Assembly (NCBI GenBank): GCA_015222055.1
Contig: JADFUR010000117.1
Coordinates: 1 to 64,000 of the forward strand
Origin: Bacteroidota bacterium
Lineage (GTDB): Bacteria; Bacteroidota; Bacteroidia; Bacteroidales; B39-G9
Direction of reading: 5' to 3'
Length of the DNA stretch: 64,000 bases
A program made the position numbers and the translations under genes. Below are positions 9,892 to 19,254 of this stretch, piece by piece (the first letter of the stretch is position 1; each line of letters starts with the position of its first letter). The notes beneath the pieces were generated by a model that was given only the letters and a program-made list of their open reading frames with translations, did no database searches and had not been told where the DNA came from.

Positions 9892-10935
9892 ATGCGAAAA
9901 CTCAACATATTTTTTTTATTATTTATATCGATAAACTCCTTTGCACAAATTGGTGGAAATTCAGTCTATGAATTTTTAAATTTGTCAAGCTCAGCAAGAG
10001 CAGCATCATTGGGTGGCGATGTTATTGCCATAAAAGATAATGATTTAGGTCTTTGTTCTTATAACCCCTCATTGTTAAATAATTCAATGAGCAATAATCT
10101 CGTATTAGATTATGTTAATTATTTCACAGACATTAATTATGCTTATGTTTCCTATGCAAAGACTTATGATAATATTGGAAATTTTGCGATTGGACTTCAA
10201 AGTATTAATTATGGCGATTTTATTGAGGCTGATGAGAACGGATTAATAACAGGAAATTTTAAATCGTCGGAATATGCACTTAATTTATTTTATTCAAGAG
10301 AATTAGACAGTATGTTTTCGGTGGGAGCAAATCTTAAGCCTATTTACTCGGTTTTTGATAGTTATACTTCTTATGGAATAGCTCTCGATGCCGGTATTAC
10401 ATATCATAATGAAAAGAAACAACTCACCGCTGCCTTTGTAATGAAAAATTTGGGCACACAAATTAAACCCTACCACGAAGGAAATAGAGAACCATTGCCG
10501 TTTGAGTTAGAAATTGGAGTTTCAAAAAAATTGGCACATGCTCCATTTAGATTGTCGTTTATTGCCCATAACCTTGAGACTTATGATTTAACTTACTCTA
10601 AAATAAACACCTCGGAGCCAACTAATGTTGATGTTTCAGATTCAAACACATCTGATAATTTTGATTTTTTTGGCAATTTAATGCGACACACCATTTTTGG
10701 CCTTGAATTTATACCCACCAAAAATTTCTTTGTCCGCTTAGGCTATAACTACCAACGACGAAAAGAACTGCAAGTTGTTAAAGCAACAAATTTTGTTGGT
10801 TTCTCTTGGGGATTTGGTATCAAAATTTCTAAGTTTCAAATCAGCTATGGCAGTGCAACTTATCACCTTGCAGGAGCTTCAAATCACTTCTCAATTAGCA
10901 CAAACTTGTCTGACTTTTATAAAAGAAAATCCTAA
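9892..10935 (+). CDS. porQ: Type IX secretion system protein PorQ
   Basis: signal peptide; 'IGGNSVYEFLNLSSSARAASLGGDVIA' and beta-barrel-like pattern. Confidence 0.88.
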   Translation: MRKLNIFFLLFISINSFAQIGGNSVYEFLNLSSSARAASLGGDVIAIKDNDLGLCSYNPSLLNNSMSNNLVLDYVNYFTDINYAYVSYAKTYDNIGNFAIGLQSINYGDFIEADENGLITGNFKSSEYALNLFYSRELDSMFSVGANLKPIYSVFDSYTSYGIALDAGITYHNEKKQLTAAFVMKNLGTQIKPYHEGNREPLPFELEIGVSKKLAHAPFRLSFIAHNLETYDLTYSKINTSEPTNVDVSDSNTSDNFDFFGNLMRHTIFGLEFIPTKNFFVRLGYNYQRRKELQVVKATNFVGFSWGFGIKISKFQISYGSATYHLAGASNHFSISTNLSDFYKRKS

Positions 10936-11150
10936 AATAACACAAACAATACTTTTTAACAAAGTAGAAGTCTTGGTAGAATATTCTGTAAATAATTATC
11001 ACAGATGGTTATTAAAAAACTGAAGCAGATAGAATCGCCATTTTTTATATAATAACGACCCAATTTATAGGAAAGCTTTAGAAATTGATGTTAAATAAAA
11101 CAATTTGAAATAATTTTTTTTTATTATTGAAAAGCCTGATAATAATCTTT

Positions 11151-11172
11151 CGGATTGCAAATCCGAAAGAAC
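11151..11172. repeat. CTTTCGGATT-gc-AAATCCGAAAG palindrome
   Basis: same core as 440-462 and 42266-42431. Confidence 0.7.
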
Positions 11173-11230
11173 AGAGGATTTTTAAAAAATTGACGTACAG
11201 ATTCTTAGCTTTAAATCTTTTTGTAAAGTT

Positions 11231-11246
11231 AACCGCTTAGCGGCTT
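11231..11246. repeat. AACCGC-TTA-GCGGCTT hairpin
   Basis: reverse complement AAGCCGCTAAGCGGTT parallels AGCCACTAAGTGGCT at 36823-36837. Confidence 0.5.
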
Positions 11247-11269
11247 TTCGGAACGAATTCAATTTTATA

Positions 11270-12262
11270 CTAGTTCACAATATCCATTGTGTATAATATA
11301 CCTTCTACTTGTCTTAAATAATTCCGTTTATCAAATTTTGGAGCATAAACATAAGCATCAACCGTAACAATTCTATTGCGTTTCATATCAAATCGTGAAA
11401 AACTGATAAACGGGCCTCCCATAAAATCATTTTTCACTTTCCATAAGCCACGAAGTTGAGCTGTATATTTACCATTTAAATAAAACTCTTTGAAATCAAC
11501 AGGTAATGCCTGTTCTGTAATCATATATGTGTTTGTCAACGGACCTGCAATTTTTTCTTTTAATACAGAATCTCTAACATGAATTAAAAACTTATCATTT
11601 AAAGCAATACTATCGTTAATATTATATGAGTAAATTATTAGTCCCTGACTAATCAAAGATGTTTCGTGTGATACCCACATAAAATTGCTTGTATCAATAC
11701 GCATTGCATAACCTTTGGGTACTGATAATGAAATGTGTTGTTTGTCTCTAATTAATTTACAGAGACTTTTTTCTTCATATTTTTTATAGTTATTAACTAT
11801 TCGTTGTCTTTCAGCAACAACAAAACTCCTCAATAATTTATCTTTGTTTTCATTAAAAAGTTTTTTAAATTCAGTCTCGTTGGGAGCAACAATACTTATA
11901 AAAATTTGAGGGCGTGCCCACACATTTTTTCTGAATGATATTTTGGCTTGTTTTATATTTGGTGATATTTGTGTCATTATTATGTTACGATGCAATTTTA
12001 ATATTCTTGTAAAAGCTTTGTGTTTAAAAAAAAACAGGTTAAACATTGGTTCGCTTTGTGGTAAGCCATATACTTCTTGGGAAAATAATTTTTTAAAATC
12101 TTTACCAATTTCATTTTCTTTATATTTATCTTTCACAACAAGAATTACCTCTCCGGCTTTCCCCGATACTGATGGCAAAAGAGCAGTTCTGGTTTTTTTA
12201 CTATCACAAGAAATTGTAAAAACAATTACTGTTATTAAAGATAAAATAAATATTTTTTTCAT
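11270..12262 (-). CDS. DUF4837-family lipoprotein
   Basis: 330 aa; lipobox 'VFTISCDS'; 'SGKAGEVILVV' start typical of the family. Confidence 0.8.
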   Translation of the reverse strand: MKKIFILSLITVIVFTISCDSKKTRTALLPSVSGKAGEVILVVKDKYKENEIGKDFKKLFSQEVYGLPQSEPMFNLFFFKHKAFTRILKLHRNIIMTQISPNIKQAKISFRKNVWARPQIFISIVAPNETEFKKLFNENKDKLLRSFVVAERQRIVNNYKKYEEKSLCKLIRDKQHISLSVPKGYAMRIDTSNFMWVSHETSLISQGLIIYSYNINDSIALNDKFLIHVRDSVLKEKIAGPLTNTYMITEQALPVDFKEFYLNGKYTAQLRGLWKVKNDFMGGPFISFSRFDMKRNRIVTVDAYVYAPKFDKRNYLRQVEGILYTMDIVN

Positions 12263-12344
12263 TTTCTTATATTTTAATTCTGTTTTATTACAAACGTGTT
12301 ATTAATACAAATAATTGCTTGTAAAATTATTAGATAAAATTCAA

Positions 12345-13772
12345 TTAAAAAAATTTTTGTTTTTTAAACAAAAAATTAGCGAAAGATAATAATGATTGCT
12401 CCTCAAATTTTTGCGAAAAAATTTGAACACCAAATGGCATTCCATTGCTATGCTTACCAAGAGGAATGGATATTGCAGGAACACCAACTAAGTTGGCATG
12501 AACGGTAAATATATCTTCAAGATACATATCAACAGGATTTTGATTTTTTTTCCCCAATTTAAAAGCTGTTTTAGGCGTTGTTGGCGAAATAATAAAATCA
12601 AAGTCATTAAATATTTTATTTGTCTCATCTTGAATTAATCGTCTTACTTTTTGAGCTTTTGTATAATATTCATCAACAAAATCTTTACTCAAAACAAATG
12701 CTCCTGTCATTATTCGTCTTTTAACCTCTTTGCCAAAACCTTTTGTTCTTGTATTTGTATAGAGAGAGTTCAAATTGTTTGCGTTTTCGTTTCTATAACC
12801 AAAACGAACGCCATCGTATCGCGACAGGTTTGATGATGCTTCGGCTGTTGTGAGCACATAATAAGTTGGTATTAACAAATCCGTAAGTTTAAAATCTACT
12901 CCTTTCACACTGTGACCAATTGATTTTAAGTAATCAAAAATATTTAAAATCGTATCTCTTATCTCAGGGTCTAATTCTTTATTGTTGAGGTGATTGTTTA
13001 GAAAAGCTATTTTGTATTTTTTTCCCGATTCTAATAATTTTGAATATTCGGGAACTACTTTGTCAGATACTGTTGAATCGAACTCATCATTACCGGCAAT
13101 TGCTTCTAAAATTAATGATGCATCGCTAATATTTTTTGACAAAATTCCAATCTGGTCAAACGACGAAGCATAAGCAATAAGTCCGTAACGTGAAACACGA
13201 CCATAAGTTGGTTTTAAACCTACAACACCGCAAAACGAAGCCGGTTGCCGAACAGAGCCACCTGTGTCAGACCCAAGAGCCGCAAGACACAAATCATCGG
13301 CAACTGCAACAGCTGAGCCTCCCGACGAGCCTCCAGAAACCTTTGTTTGGTCAAAAGGATTTAAAACGCTACCATAAACAGATGTTTCGTTTGAACTGCC
13401 CATTGCAAACTCATCGCAGTTTAATCTTCCTATTATTATAGCATCTTGCTTAATTAATCGTTCTACTGCAGTTGAATTGTAGGACGAGACAAAATTTTCG
13501 AGAATTTTAGAGCCGGCAGTTGCTTTGTGTCCTTTATAGCAGATATTGTCTTTAATGCCAATAACCAGTCCGGCAAGCTTGCCTGCTTTATTCTGTTTAA
13601 TTTTTAAATCAATAATTTTTGCCTGCTTTACAGCTTCCTTCTCAAAAACTTCAACAAAAGCATTAAGGTATTTTTTTTCGTAAATTTTTTTCAGATAATT
13701 GTCGACAATATCTTCAAGACTTAGCTTATTGCTGAATAATTGTTTTTGTATTTCTGATAATGAATTATACAC
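12345..13772 (-). CDS. gatA: Asp-tRNA(Asn)/Glu-tRNA(Gln) amidotransferase subunit A
   Basis: amidase signature 'GGSSGGSAVAVADDLCLAALGSDTGGSVRQPASFCGVVGLKPTYGRVSRYG'. Confidence 0.97.
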   Translation of the reverse strand: MYNSLSEIQKQLFSNKLSLEDIVDNYLKKIYEKKYLNAFVEVFEKEAVKQAKIIDLKIKQNKAGKLAGLVIGIKDNICYKGHKATAGSKILENFVSSYNSTAVERLIKQDAIIIGRLNCDEFAMGSSNETSVYGSVLNPFDQTKVSGGSSGGSAVAVADDLCLAALGSDTGGSVRQPASFCGVVGLKPTYGRVSRYGLIAYASSFDQIGILSKNISDASLILEAIAGNDEFDSTVSDKVVPEYSKLLESGKKYKIAFLNNHLNNKELDPEIRDTILNIFDYLKSIGHSVKGVDFKLTDLLIPTYYVLTTAEASSNLSRYDGVRFGYRNENANNLNSLYTNTRTKGFGKEVKRRIMTGAFVLSKDFVDEYYTKAQKVRRLIQDETNKIFNDFDFIISPTTPKTAFKLGKKNQNPVDMYLEDIFTVHANLVGVPAISIPLGKHSNGMPFGVQIFSQKFEEQSLLSFANFLFKKQKFF

Positions 13773-13833
13773 CTTTTTTTATATTACAAAATTAGTATAT
13801 GATGTAACTTTGTGCTTTTTTGTATGCCAGTTT

Positions 13834-13921
13834 GAAAGCAGTCATGCTAAACTTATTTAAGCATCTGACCCAAAAAATTAAGTAATAAAAAAGATAGATG
13901 CCGAAATAAGATCGGCATGAC
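13834..13921. repeat. intergenic double-hairpin repeat (family C)
   Basis: gtcatgctaaacttatttaagcatctgac...agatgccgaaataagatcggcatgac: two imperfect inverted repeats; related sequence at 55748-55828. Confidence 0.6.
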
Positions 13922-13929
13922 ATCCGTTT

Positions 13930-15243
13930 TTAATTAAACAGCTTAATTATATCGTTACCATTTGCAAAAATTAACAAAGCAAATAAAATTAACATCCCAA
14001 CCATTTGAGCATATTCAAGAAATTTATCGCTTGGTTTTCTTCGGGTAATAATCTCGTAAACCAAAAACAATATATGACCTCCGTCTAAAGCAGGAATTGG
14101 GAGAATATTAATAATTGCTAACATTATAGACAAAAAGGCTGTTAAGCTCCAAAAAGAAAGCCAATTCCACTGACCAGGGAAAATATTACCAATAGCAATA
14201 AATCCACCTACAGATTTATAAGCTTCTGTTTCGGGCTTAAACAATATTTTAAATTGTTTTAAGTAGCTTGCTCCCATTTTGTAACTTTTGTTTACTCCGG
14301 CAGGAATAGCCTGAATAAAAGTATAATTGACTTTTTTCAATTCAAAAACTTTACTAATGTCTGCTGAAATTCCCAACATTCCTGATTCTGAAATGTTAGC
14401 CGTAAAATCGAGAGTGTCAATGCCTCTTATAACACTAACAACTACTTGTTTATTTTTATATTTTTTTAGTTCTTTTGTAAATTCATCGGCATATTCAACA
14501 TTTTTATGATTTAATCCGACAATTCGGTCGCCCTTTATTAATCCTGCAGTTTTAGCAGCTGATATTTTAGCAACTTCACCAATAATAAATGGGAACCTCA
14601 ATGATATAAAATTGTTATCTTTAAGAAGAATTGGAATAAGACTTTCAGGGACTTCAATATTTAAAATTTTACCATTACGATTAACTTGAATTGTTTTAAC
14701 ATCATCTAATAAAATATTTGGAACAATACTTGAAAATTTCTTAACCTTATTATTATCAAGAGTTAAAATTTTATCGCCATTTTTTAGTCCAATACTTTGA
14801 GCAGCAGAATCGCACACAACACCATATTTGACATTTTCAACAGGTAAATATTCTTCACCCCAAGTAAAAAGTATCATTGAATAAATAAAAAAGGCAAGTA
14901 AAAAATTAACAAAAACACCACCAAACATAATAAAAAAACGTTGCCATGCTGGTTTAGAACGGAATTCCCATGGTTGAGGTGGTTTTTTCATTTGCTCTTT
15001 ATCCATTGATTCGTCAATCATTCCTGCTATTTTTACATAACCGCCAAGAGGTAACCATCCAATACCATATTCTGTTTCTCCAATTTTTTTCTTCACTAAA
15101 GAAAACCAAGGGTTAAAAAACATATAAAATTTTTCGACTCTCGTCTTAAAAATTTTTGCAAAAGTAAAATGACCAGCTTCGTGAAGTACTACTAATATTG
15201 ACAAACTGAGTAATAATTGTCCAATTTTAATTAAAATTTCCAT
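13930..15243 (-). CDS. rseP: RIP metalloprotease RseP (site-2 protease)
   Basis: 'VVLHEAGHF' HExxH, PDZ-like repeats, C-terminal 'NILPIPALDGGHI'. Confidence 0.95.
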   Translation of the reverse strand: MEILIKIGQLLLSLSILVVLHEAGHFTFAKIFKTRVEKFYMFFNPWFSLVKKKIGETEYGIGWLPLGGYVKIAGMIDESMDKEQMKKPPQPWEFRSKPAWQRFFIMFGGVFVNFLLAFFIYSMILFTWGEEYLPVENVKYGVVCDSAAQSIGLKNGDKILTLDNNKVKKFSSIVPNILLDDVKTIQVNRNGKILNIEVPESLIPILLKDNNFISLRFPFIIGEVAKISAAKTAGLIKGDRIVGLNHKNVEYADEFTKELKKYKNKQVVVSVIRGIDTLDFTANISESGMLGISADISKVFELKKVNYTFIQAIPAGVNKSYKMGASYLKQFKILFKPETEAYKSVGGFIAIGNIFPGQWNWLSFWSLTAFLSIMLAIINILPIPALDGGHILFLVYEIITRRKPSDKFLEYAQMVGMLILFALLIFANGNDIIKLFN

Positions 15244-15288
15244 TTGTGATAAATTAAGATTTAAACTCGAATACTCGAGAGTAATTAT

Positions 15289-16440
15289 TTATTTAATTAA
15301 TGATTTTGCAATTTCTCTTGCTTCAGAATTTGTTTCAAAATAATCTTTAAAAGAATTATTTTTTATAAAATATGTTTTTTCAATTGTTTTTTCAATAATT
15401 GAAGTAATATCTAAAAATTTTATTCTGTCATTTAAAAATGCATCTACAGCTATTTCGTTAGCAGCATTTATTGCACAGGCAACATTTCCTCCTTTTTCTA
15501 AAGCTTCATAAGCTATTGCAAGATTTCTAAATTTATTGAAGTCTGGTTTCTCAAAAGTTAAGTTTGGGTAATCCAAAAAATTAAAACGCGGGAAATTTGA
15601 TTTTATTCTCTCTGGATAAGTTAATGCGTATTGAATAGGTAATTTCATGTCAGGCAAACCCATTTGTGCTTTCATTGCTCCATCTTCAAACTGAACAATT
15701 GAATGAACAATCGATTGTGGATGAACGACAACATCAATTTGTTTAATGTCTAAACCAAATAGCCATTTTGCCTCTATAACTTCAAAACCTTTATTCATCA
15801 TTGATGCAGAATCTATTGTGATTTTAGCTCCCATATCCCAATTTGGATGATTTAAGGCTTGTTTTTTTGTTGCTGTTTTTAAAAAATTAATATCTTTTTC
15901 TCTAAAAGGACCACCTGATGCGGTAATGTAAATTTTTTCTATTGGATTGTTTATCTCTCCTGTCAAACATTGAAAAATTGCTGAGTGTTCAGAATCAACA
16001 GGTAAAATGCTTCCTTTGTTTTCTTTTATTAATTTATTAATCAATTCGCCGGCTACAACCAAAGTTTCTTTGTTTGCCAAAGCAATATTTTTTCCTGCCT
16101 CAATGGCTTTAATTGTAGGTAATAAACCAGAATAGCCAACCAATGCATTAAGCACAATATCAATGTTGTCAAATTGAACAATTTGAGCAATCGATTCTTC
16201 ACCTGCATAAATTTTTATTGGGTAATTACTTAAAGCATCTGATACATAATTGTACTTTTCTTTATTTGCAATTACAACTGAATTCGGTTTGTATTTAAGT
16301 GATTGTTTAATTAATAAATCTGCATTATTATTAGCTGTTAACACTTCAATTTCAAAAATATCTTTTTGAGCATCAACAACCTCTAAAGTTTGTGTGCCAA
16401 TTGATCCTGTTGAGCCTAAAACAGCAATACGTTTCTTCAT
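15289..16440 (-). CDS. dxr: 1-deoxy-D-xylulose-5-phosphate reductoisomerase
   Basis: 'LGSTGSIGTQTLEVV', 'LPVDSEHSAIFQ', 'TASGGPFR'. Confidence 0.97.
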   Translation of the reverse strand: MKKRIAVLGSTGSIGTQTLEVVDAQKDIFEIEVLTANNNADLLIKQSLKYKPNSVVIANKEKYNYVSDALSNYPIKIYAGEESIAQIVQFDNIDIVLNALVGYSGLLPTIKAIEAGKNIALANKETLVVAGELINKLIKENKGSILPVDSEHSAIFQCLTGEINNPIEKIYITASGGPFREKDINFLKTATKKQALNHPNWDMGAKITIDSASMMNKGFEVIEAKWLFGLDIKQIDVVVHPQSIVHSIVQFEDGAMKAQMGLPDMKLPIQYALTYPERIKSNFPRFNFLDYPNLTFEKPDFNKFRNLAIAYEALEKGGNVACAINAANEIAVDAFLNDRIKFLDITSIIEKTIEKTYFIKNNSFKDYFETNSEAREIAKSLIK

Positions 16441-16505
16441 AAATATATATAATTGTGTTAATTTTAAAACAGTTGGTTTAATTTGGATTAGATATACACA
16501 CGATT

Positions 16506-17381
16506 TTAAAAAACAATGTAATTTTCTGCATCAATTGGTTTCCCTTTATGCCATATTTCAAAATGTAGATGAGGACCAGTTGTATATTCTCCTGTGTTTC
16601 CTATAATAGCAATAGGTTCACCTGCTTTAACTACAGTACCTGTCTTTTTTAAAAGTTGCGAATTGTGCTTATAAACAGAAATTAATCCATGGGCGTGCTG
16701 TATTTCAATAACATAACCAGCATCGAATGTCCATGTTGACATTATTACTGTACCTGAGAGAGTTGCTAAAACAGAAGCATTTGGTTTTGAAACAATGTCT
16801 GTTCCAAAATGCTGATCAGAGATATTAAATTTATTGGTTACATATCCATTTAAAGGAACAAAAAAATTCAATCTACTAATATTTTCTGATTTGTTTTCAA
16901 CATAATTGCCTGATAGATTATAAACTTCTGTTTCCTCAATTTGCTTTCTTAATATTGAATCGTATTTAGATTTTGAAAAATTAACATCTTTCAATTCAAT
17001 TGAAGTATCAGAAATAATGGAATCTTCCGAATCTAAATAATTATTAGGTTCTTTACCCTGAGTGATTAACTGTAGATTTTGAAAATATTGGTCTCTTATT
17101 CTAATTTCATTTTGTAAAGAATCTGTTTTTATTGCATTGAGTAAAATATTTCTTCTCATATTTCCATCAGGATATCCAGGTATATATTCCCTTAAAGGAG
17201 TAAAAATAATTAATACCGCACCAATGGCAATTAATAAAATTATGAATAAGCCACCAAAAGAAAACGTATTAAGTCTCGAAAGGCGTATAGACCTTTTCTC
17301 TTCAAAAGTGCTATCGTTGAGTAATACCAGACGATATTTGTTTTTTAATTTCTTAATATATTCTTTTTTCTTTTTAACCAT
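16506..17381 (-). CDS. M23-family metallopeptidase (LytM domain), membrane-anchored
   Basis: 'HFGTDI...GYVIEIQHAHG...GPHLHFEIW'; N-terminal TM. Confidence 0.92.
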   Translation of the reverse strand: MVKKKKEYIKKLKNKYRLVLLNDSTFEEKRSIRLSRLNTFSFGGLFIILLIAIGAVLIIFTPLREYIPGYPDGNMRRNILLNAIKTDSLQNEIRIRDQYFQNLQLITQGKEPNNYLDSEDSIISDTSIELKDVNFSKSKYDSILRKQIEETEVYNLSGNYVENKSENISRLNFFVPLNGYVTNKFNISDQHFGTDIVSKPNASVLATLSGTVIMSTWTFDAGYVIEIQHAHGLISVYKHNSQLLKKTGTVVKAGEPIAIIGNTGEYTTGPHLHFEIWHKGKPIDAENYIVF

Positions 17382-17520
17382 TAGAGATTTAATCTTGTTT
17401 CTTTAAAAAAAATTAATGCAAATATAATAATTTTCAATCAAGTATAAGTTTTAATAAAAAAATACTTCTATATAATAAATGTAATATTATTAATTTTATT
17501 ATTCTTTTTATTGTAATTGT

Positions 17521-17550
17521 TTTGAGAGATAAAAAAAAAGTGTATCTTTG
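17521..17550 (+). promoter_or_regulatory. Bacteroidota-type promoter upstream of tRNA
   Basis: TTTG (17521-17524), 18-nt spacer, TATCTTTG (17543-17550). Confidence 0.7.
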
Positions 17551-17585
17551 CACCGCAATAAACGAAAAATACACAAACGATATAT

Positions 17586-17658
<73 letters not shown>

Positions 17659-17663
17659 CTAAA

Positions 17664-17695
17664 AATCCTTAAAACGAAAGTTTTAAGGATTTTTT
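17664..17695 (+). terminator. Rho-independent terminator after tRNA
   Basis: AATCCTTAAAAC-GAAA-GTTTTAAGGATT followed by T run. Confidence 0.92.
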
Positions 17696-17942
17696 ATACA
17701 TACATACTTTTCTCTAAGACATTCAAAAAATACACATTGGGTTTGCTTCAGATATTGATAAACGGTTATTATCGCATAACCAACTTGCTAAAAAAGGTTG
17801 AACCATTAAATTTAAACCTTGAAAATTAATTTATTCTAAAGTAAATAAAACTAAAAGAGAAACCATGAAACGAAAAAAACAACTGAAGTCTGCAAAAGGT
17901 CGTAAATTTATTCGTAATATGATTAAACAAAAAAATATTTAG
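17695..17942 (+). pseudogene. GIY-YIG endonuclease-family pseudogene (one frameshift, two in-frame TGA)
   Basis: frame from 17698 reads TYILFSKTFKKY; after a ~1-nt deletion the frame from 17733 reads HIGFASDIDKRLLSHNQLAKKG*TIKFKP*KLIYSKVNKTKRETMKRKKQLKSAKGRKFIRNMIKQKNI*, matching the Bacteroidota GIY-YIG pattern YxLYSxxxxKYYIGxTxDLxxRLxxHN..KKGWTxKFxPWxLxY..A.xREKQLKSAKGR. Confidence 0.85.
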
Positions 17943-17971
17943 TGTTGCACTCTTATCCACCAACTGACAGA

Positions 17972-18022
17972 CGTAGGTTCAAGTCCTGCCACAGCGACTA
18001 CAAAGACTAATTAATTAGTCTT
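17972..18022 (+). pseudogene. tRNA 3'-end fragment (T arm + acceptor 3' strand) with terminator-like hairpin
   Basis: CGTAGGTTCAAGTCCTGCC (17972-17990) identical to 17633-17651 of the tRNA; then AAGACTAATTAATTAGTCTT palindrome (18003-18022) and T-rich tract. Confidence 0.75.
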
Positions 18023-18087
18023 GTTTATTTTAGTTATTCCAATATATTTATTACTTTTGAAGTGGTAAATTTTTAAATTATAATTTA

Positions 18088-18426
18088 ATGACATCTCCCC
18101 GACAAAAAAAGATTTCAAAATTGCTTCAAAAAGATTTAAGCGATATTTTTCAAAAAGAAAGTTTGAAGCTTTTTAAAGGAGCATTAGTTTCTGCTACAAT
18201 TGTAAGAGTGAGCCCTGACATATCTGTTGCAAAAGTCTATGTAAGTATTTTTTCTACTAATAAAGATATTGATGTTTTTGCTTTAATTAACAAACACAAA
18301 AAAAGTATTCGCTACAAATTAGCTGAGCGTGTTAAAAATCAACTCAGAATTATTCCGGAATTATCGTTTTATCTTGATGATTCTCTTGATTATATTGAAA
18401 ACATTGAAGGACTTTTAAACGCATAA
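18088..18426 (+). CDS. rbfA: 30S ribosome-binding factor A
   Basis: 112 aa; 'RQKKISKLLQKDLSDIFQ...VSPDISVAKVYVSIF'. Confidence 0.93.
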   Translation: MTSPRQKKISKLLQKDLSDIFQKESLKLFKGALVSATIVRVSPDISVAKVYVSIFSTNKDIDVFALINKHKKSIRYKLAERVKNQLRIIPELSFYLDDSLDYIENIEGLLNA

Positions 18427-18437
18427 TTTTTTTTATT

Positions 18438-19247
18438 ATGAAATACGATTCAATTAAGAAGAGTTTAGGTATTATTTTTAACAAAAATATTTTTTTACGT
18501 AAACTGTTTTATAATCTTTTAGATTTATTATTATTGCGAACATGGCACATAAAAAAAGAAGTTAGGTTGTGGGAAAGAGGTTTAAAAAATAATGTTTCAA
18601 TTTTAGATGCAGGTGCGGGTTTTGGGCAATACATTTATTTTTTATCTAAGCTTAATAAAAACTGGGAAATAACAGGTGTTGATGTTAAAACCGAGCAAGT
18701 TGATGATTGTAACGAATTTTTTAAAAAGTTAAAGAAAGAAAAGAAAATTAAATTCATGGAAGCAGACCTGACAGAATTTATAAAAGAAAAAAAATATGAT
18801 TTAATACTCTCTGTTGACGTAATGGAACATATTTTAGATGATATAAAAGTATTTGAAAATTTCTATTCATCGTTAAAACCCAGTGGCATGGTTCTTATTT
18901 CAACTCCTTCTGATCAGGGAGGTTCTGATGTTCACGATGAGCATGGTAAATCTTTTATTGACGAGCATGTTCGTGATGGATATAACATTTTTGATATTGA
19001 CAAAAAACTTAAGACAGCAGGGTTCTCAAAAGTTTCTGCAAAATATTCTTACGGCACTCCGGGAAAAATTTCATGGAATTTATCAATGAAATATCCAATA
19101 TTAATGCTTAATGCAAGTAAATTATTTTTTGTTTTATTACCGTTTTATTATATAATCACTTTCCCTGTTTCATTAATATTAAATTTTGCTGACCTTAGTT
19201 TTAAACATAAAACAGGAACAGGCTTAATCGTTAAAGCATGGAAATAA
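18438..19247 (+). CDS. Class I SAM-dependent methyltransferase
   Basis: 'ILDAGAGFGQYIYFLSK' motif I; 'LILSVDVMEHI'. Confidence 0.88.
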   Translation: MKYDSIKKSLGIIFNKNIFLRKLFYNLLDLLLLRTWHIKKEVRLWERGLKNNVSILDAGAGFGQYIYFLSKLNKNWEITGVDVKTEQVDDCNEFFKKLKKEKKIKFMEADLTEFIKEKKYDLILSVDVMEHILDDIKVFENFYSSLKPSGMVLISTPSDQGGSDVHDEHGKSFIDEHVRDGYNIFDIDKKLKTAGFSKVSAKYSYGTPGKISWNLSMKYPILMLNASKLFFVLLPFYYIITFPVSLILNFADLSFKHKTGTGLIVKAWK

Positions 19248-19254
19248 ATTTTTA

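Noticed and set aside
9486-13772. gatC and gatA separated and on opposite strands as an anomaly
   Set aside because: Dispersed gat genes are common outside classical gatCAB operons; not unusual enough.
17799-17822. Genetic-code change (TGA = Trp) to explain the GIY-YIG frame
   Set aside because: TGA looks like a genuine stop for other genes here, TGG is used normally for Trp, and the relic also has a frameshift.
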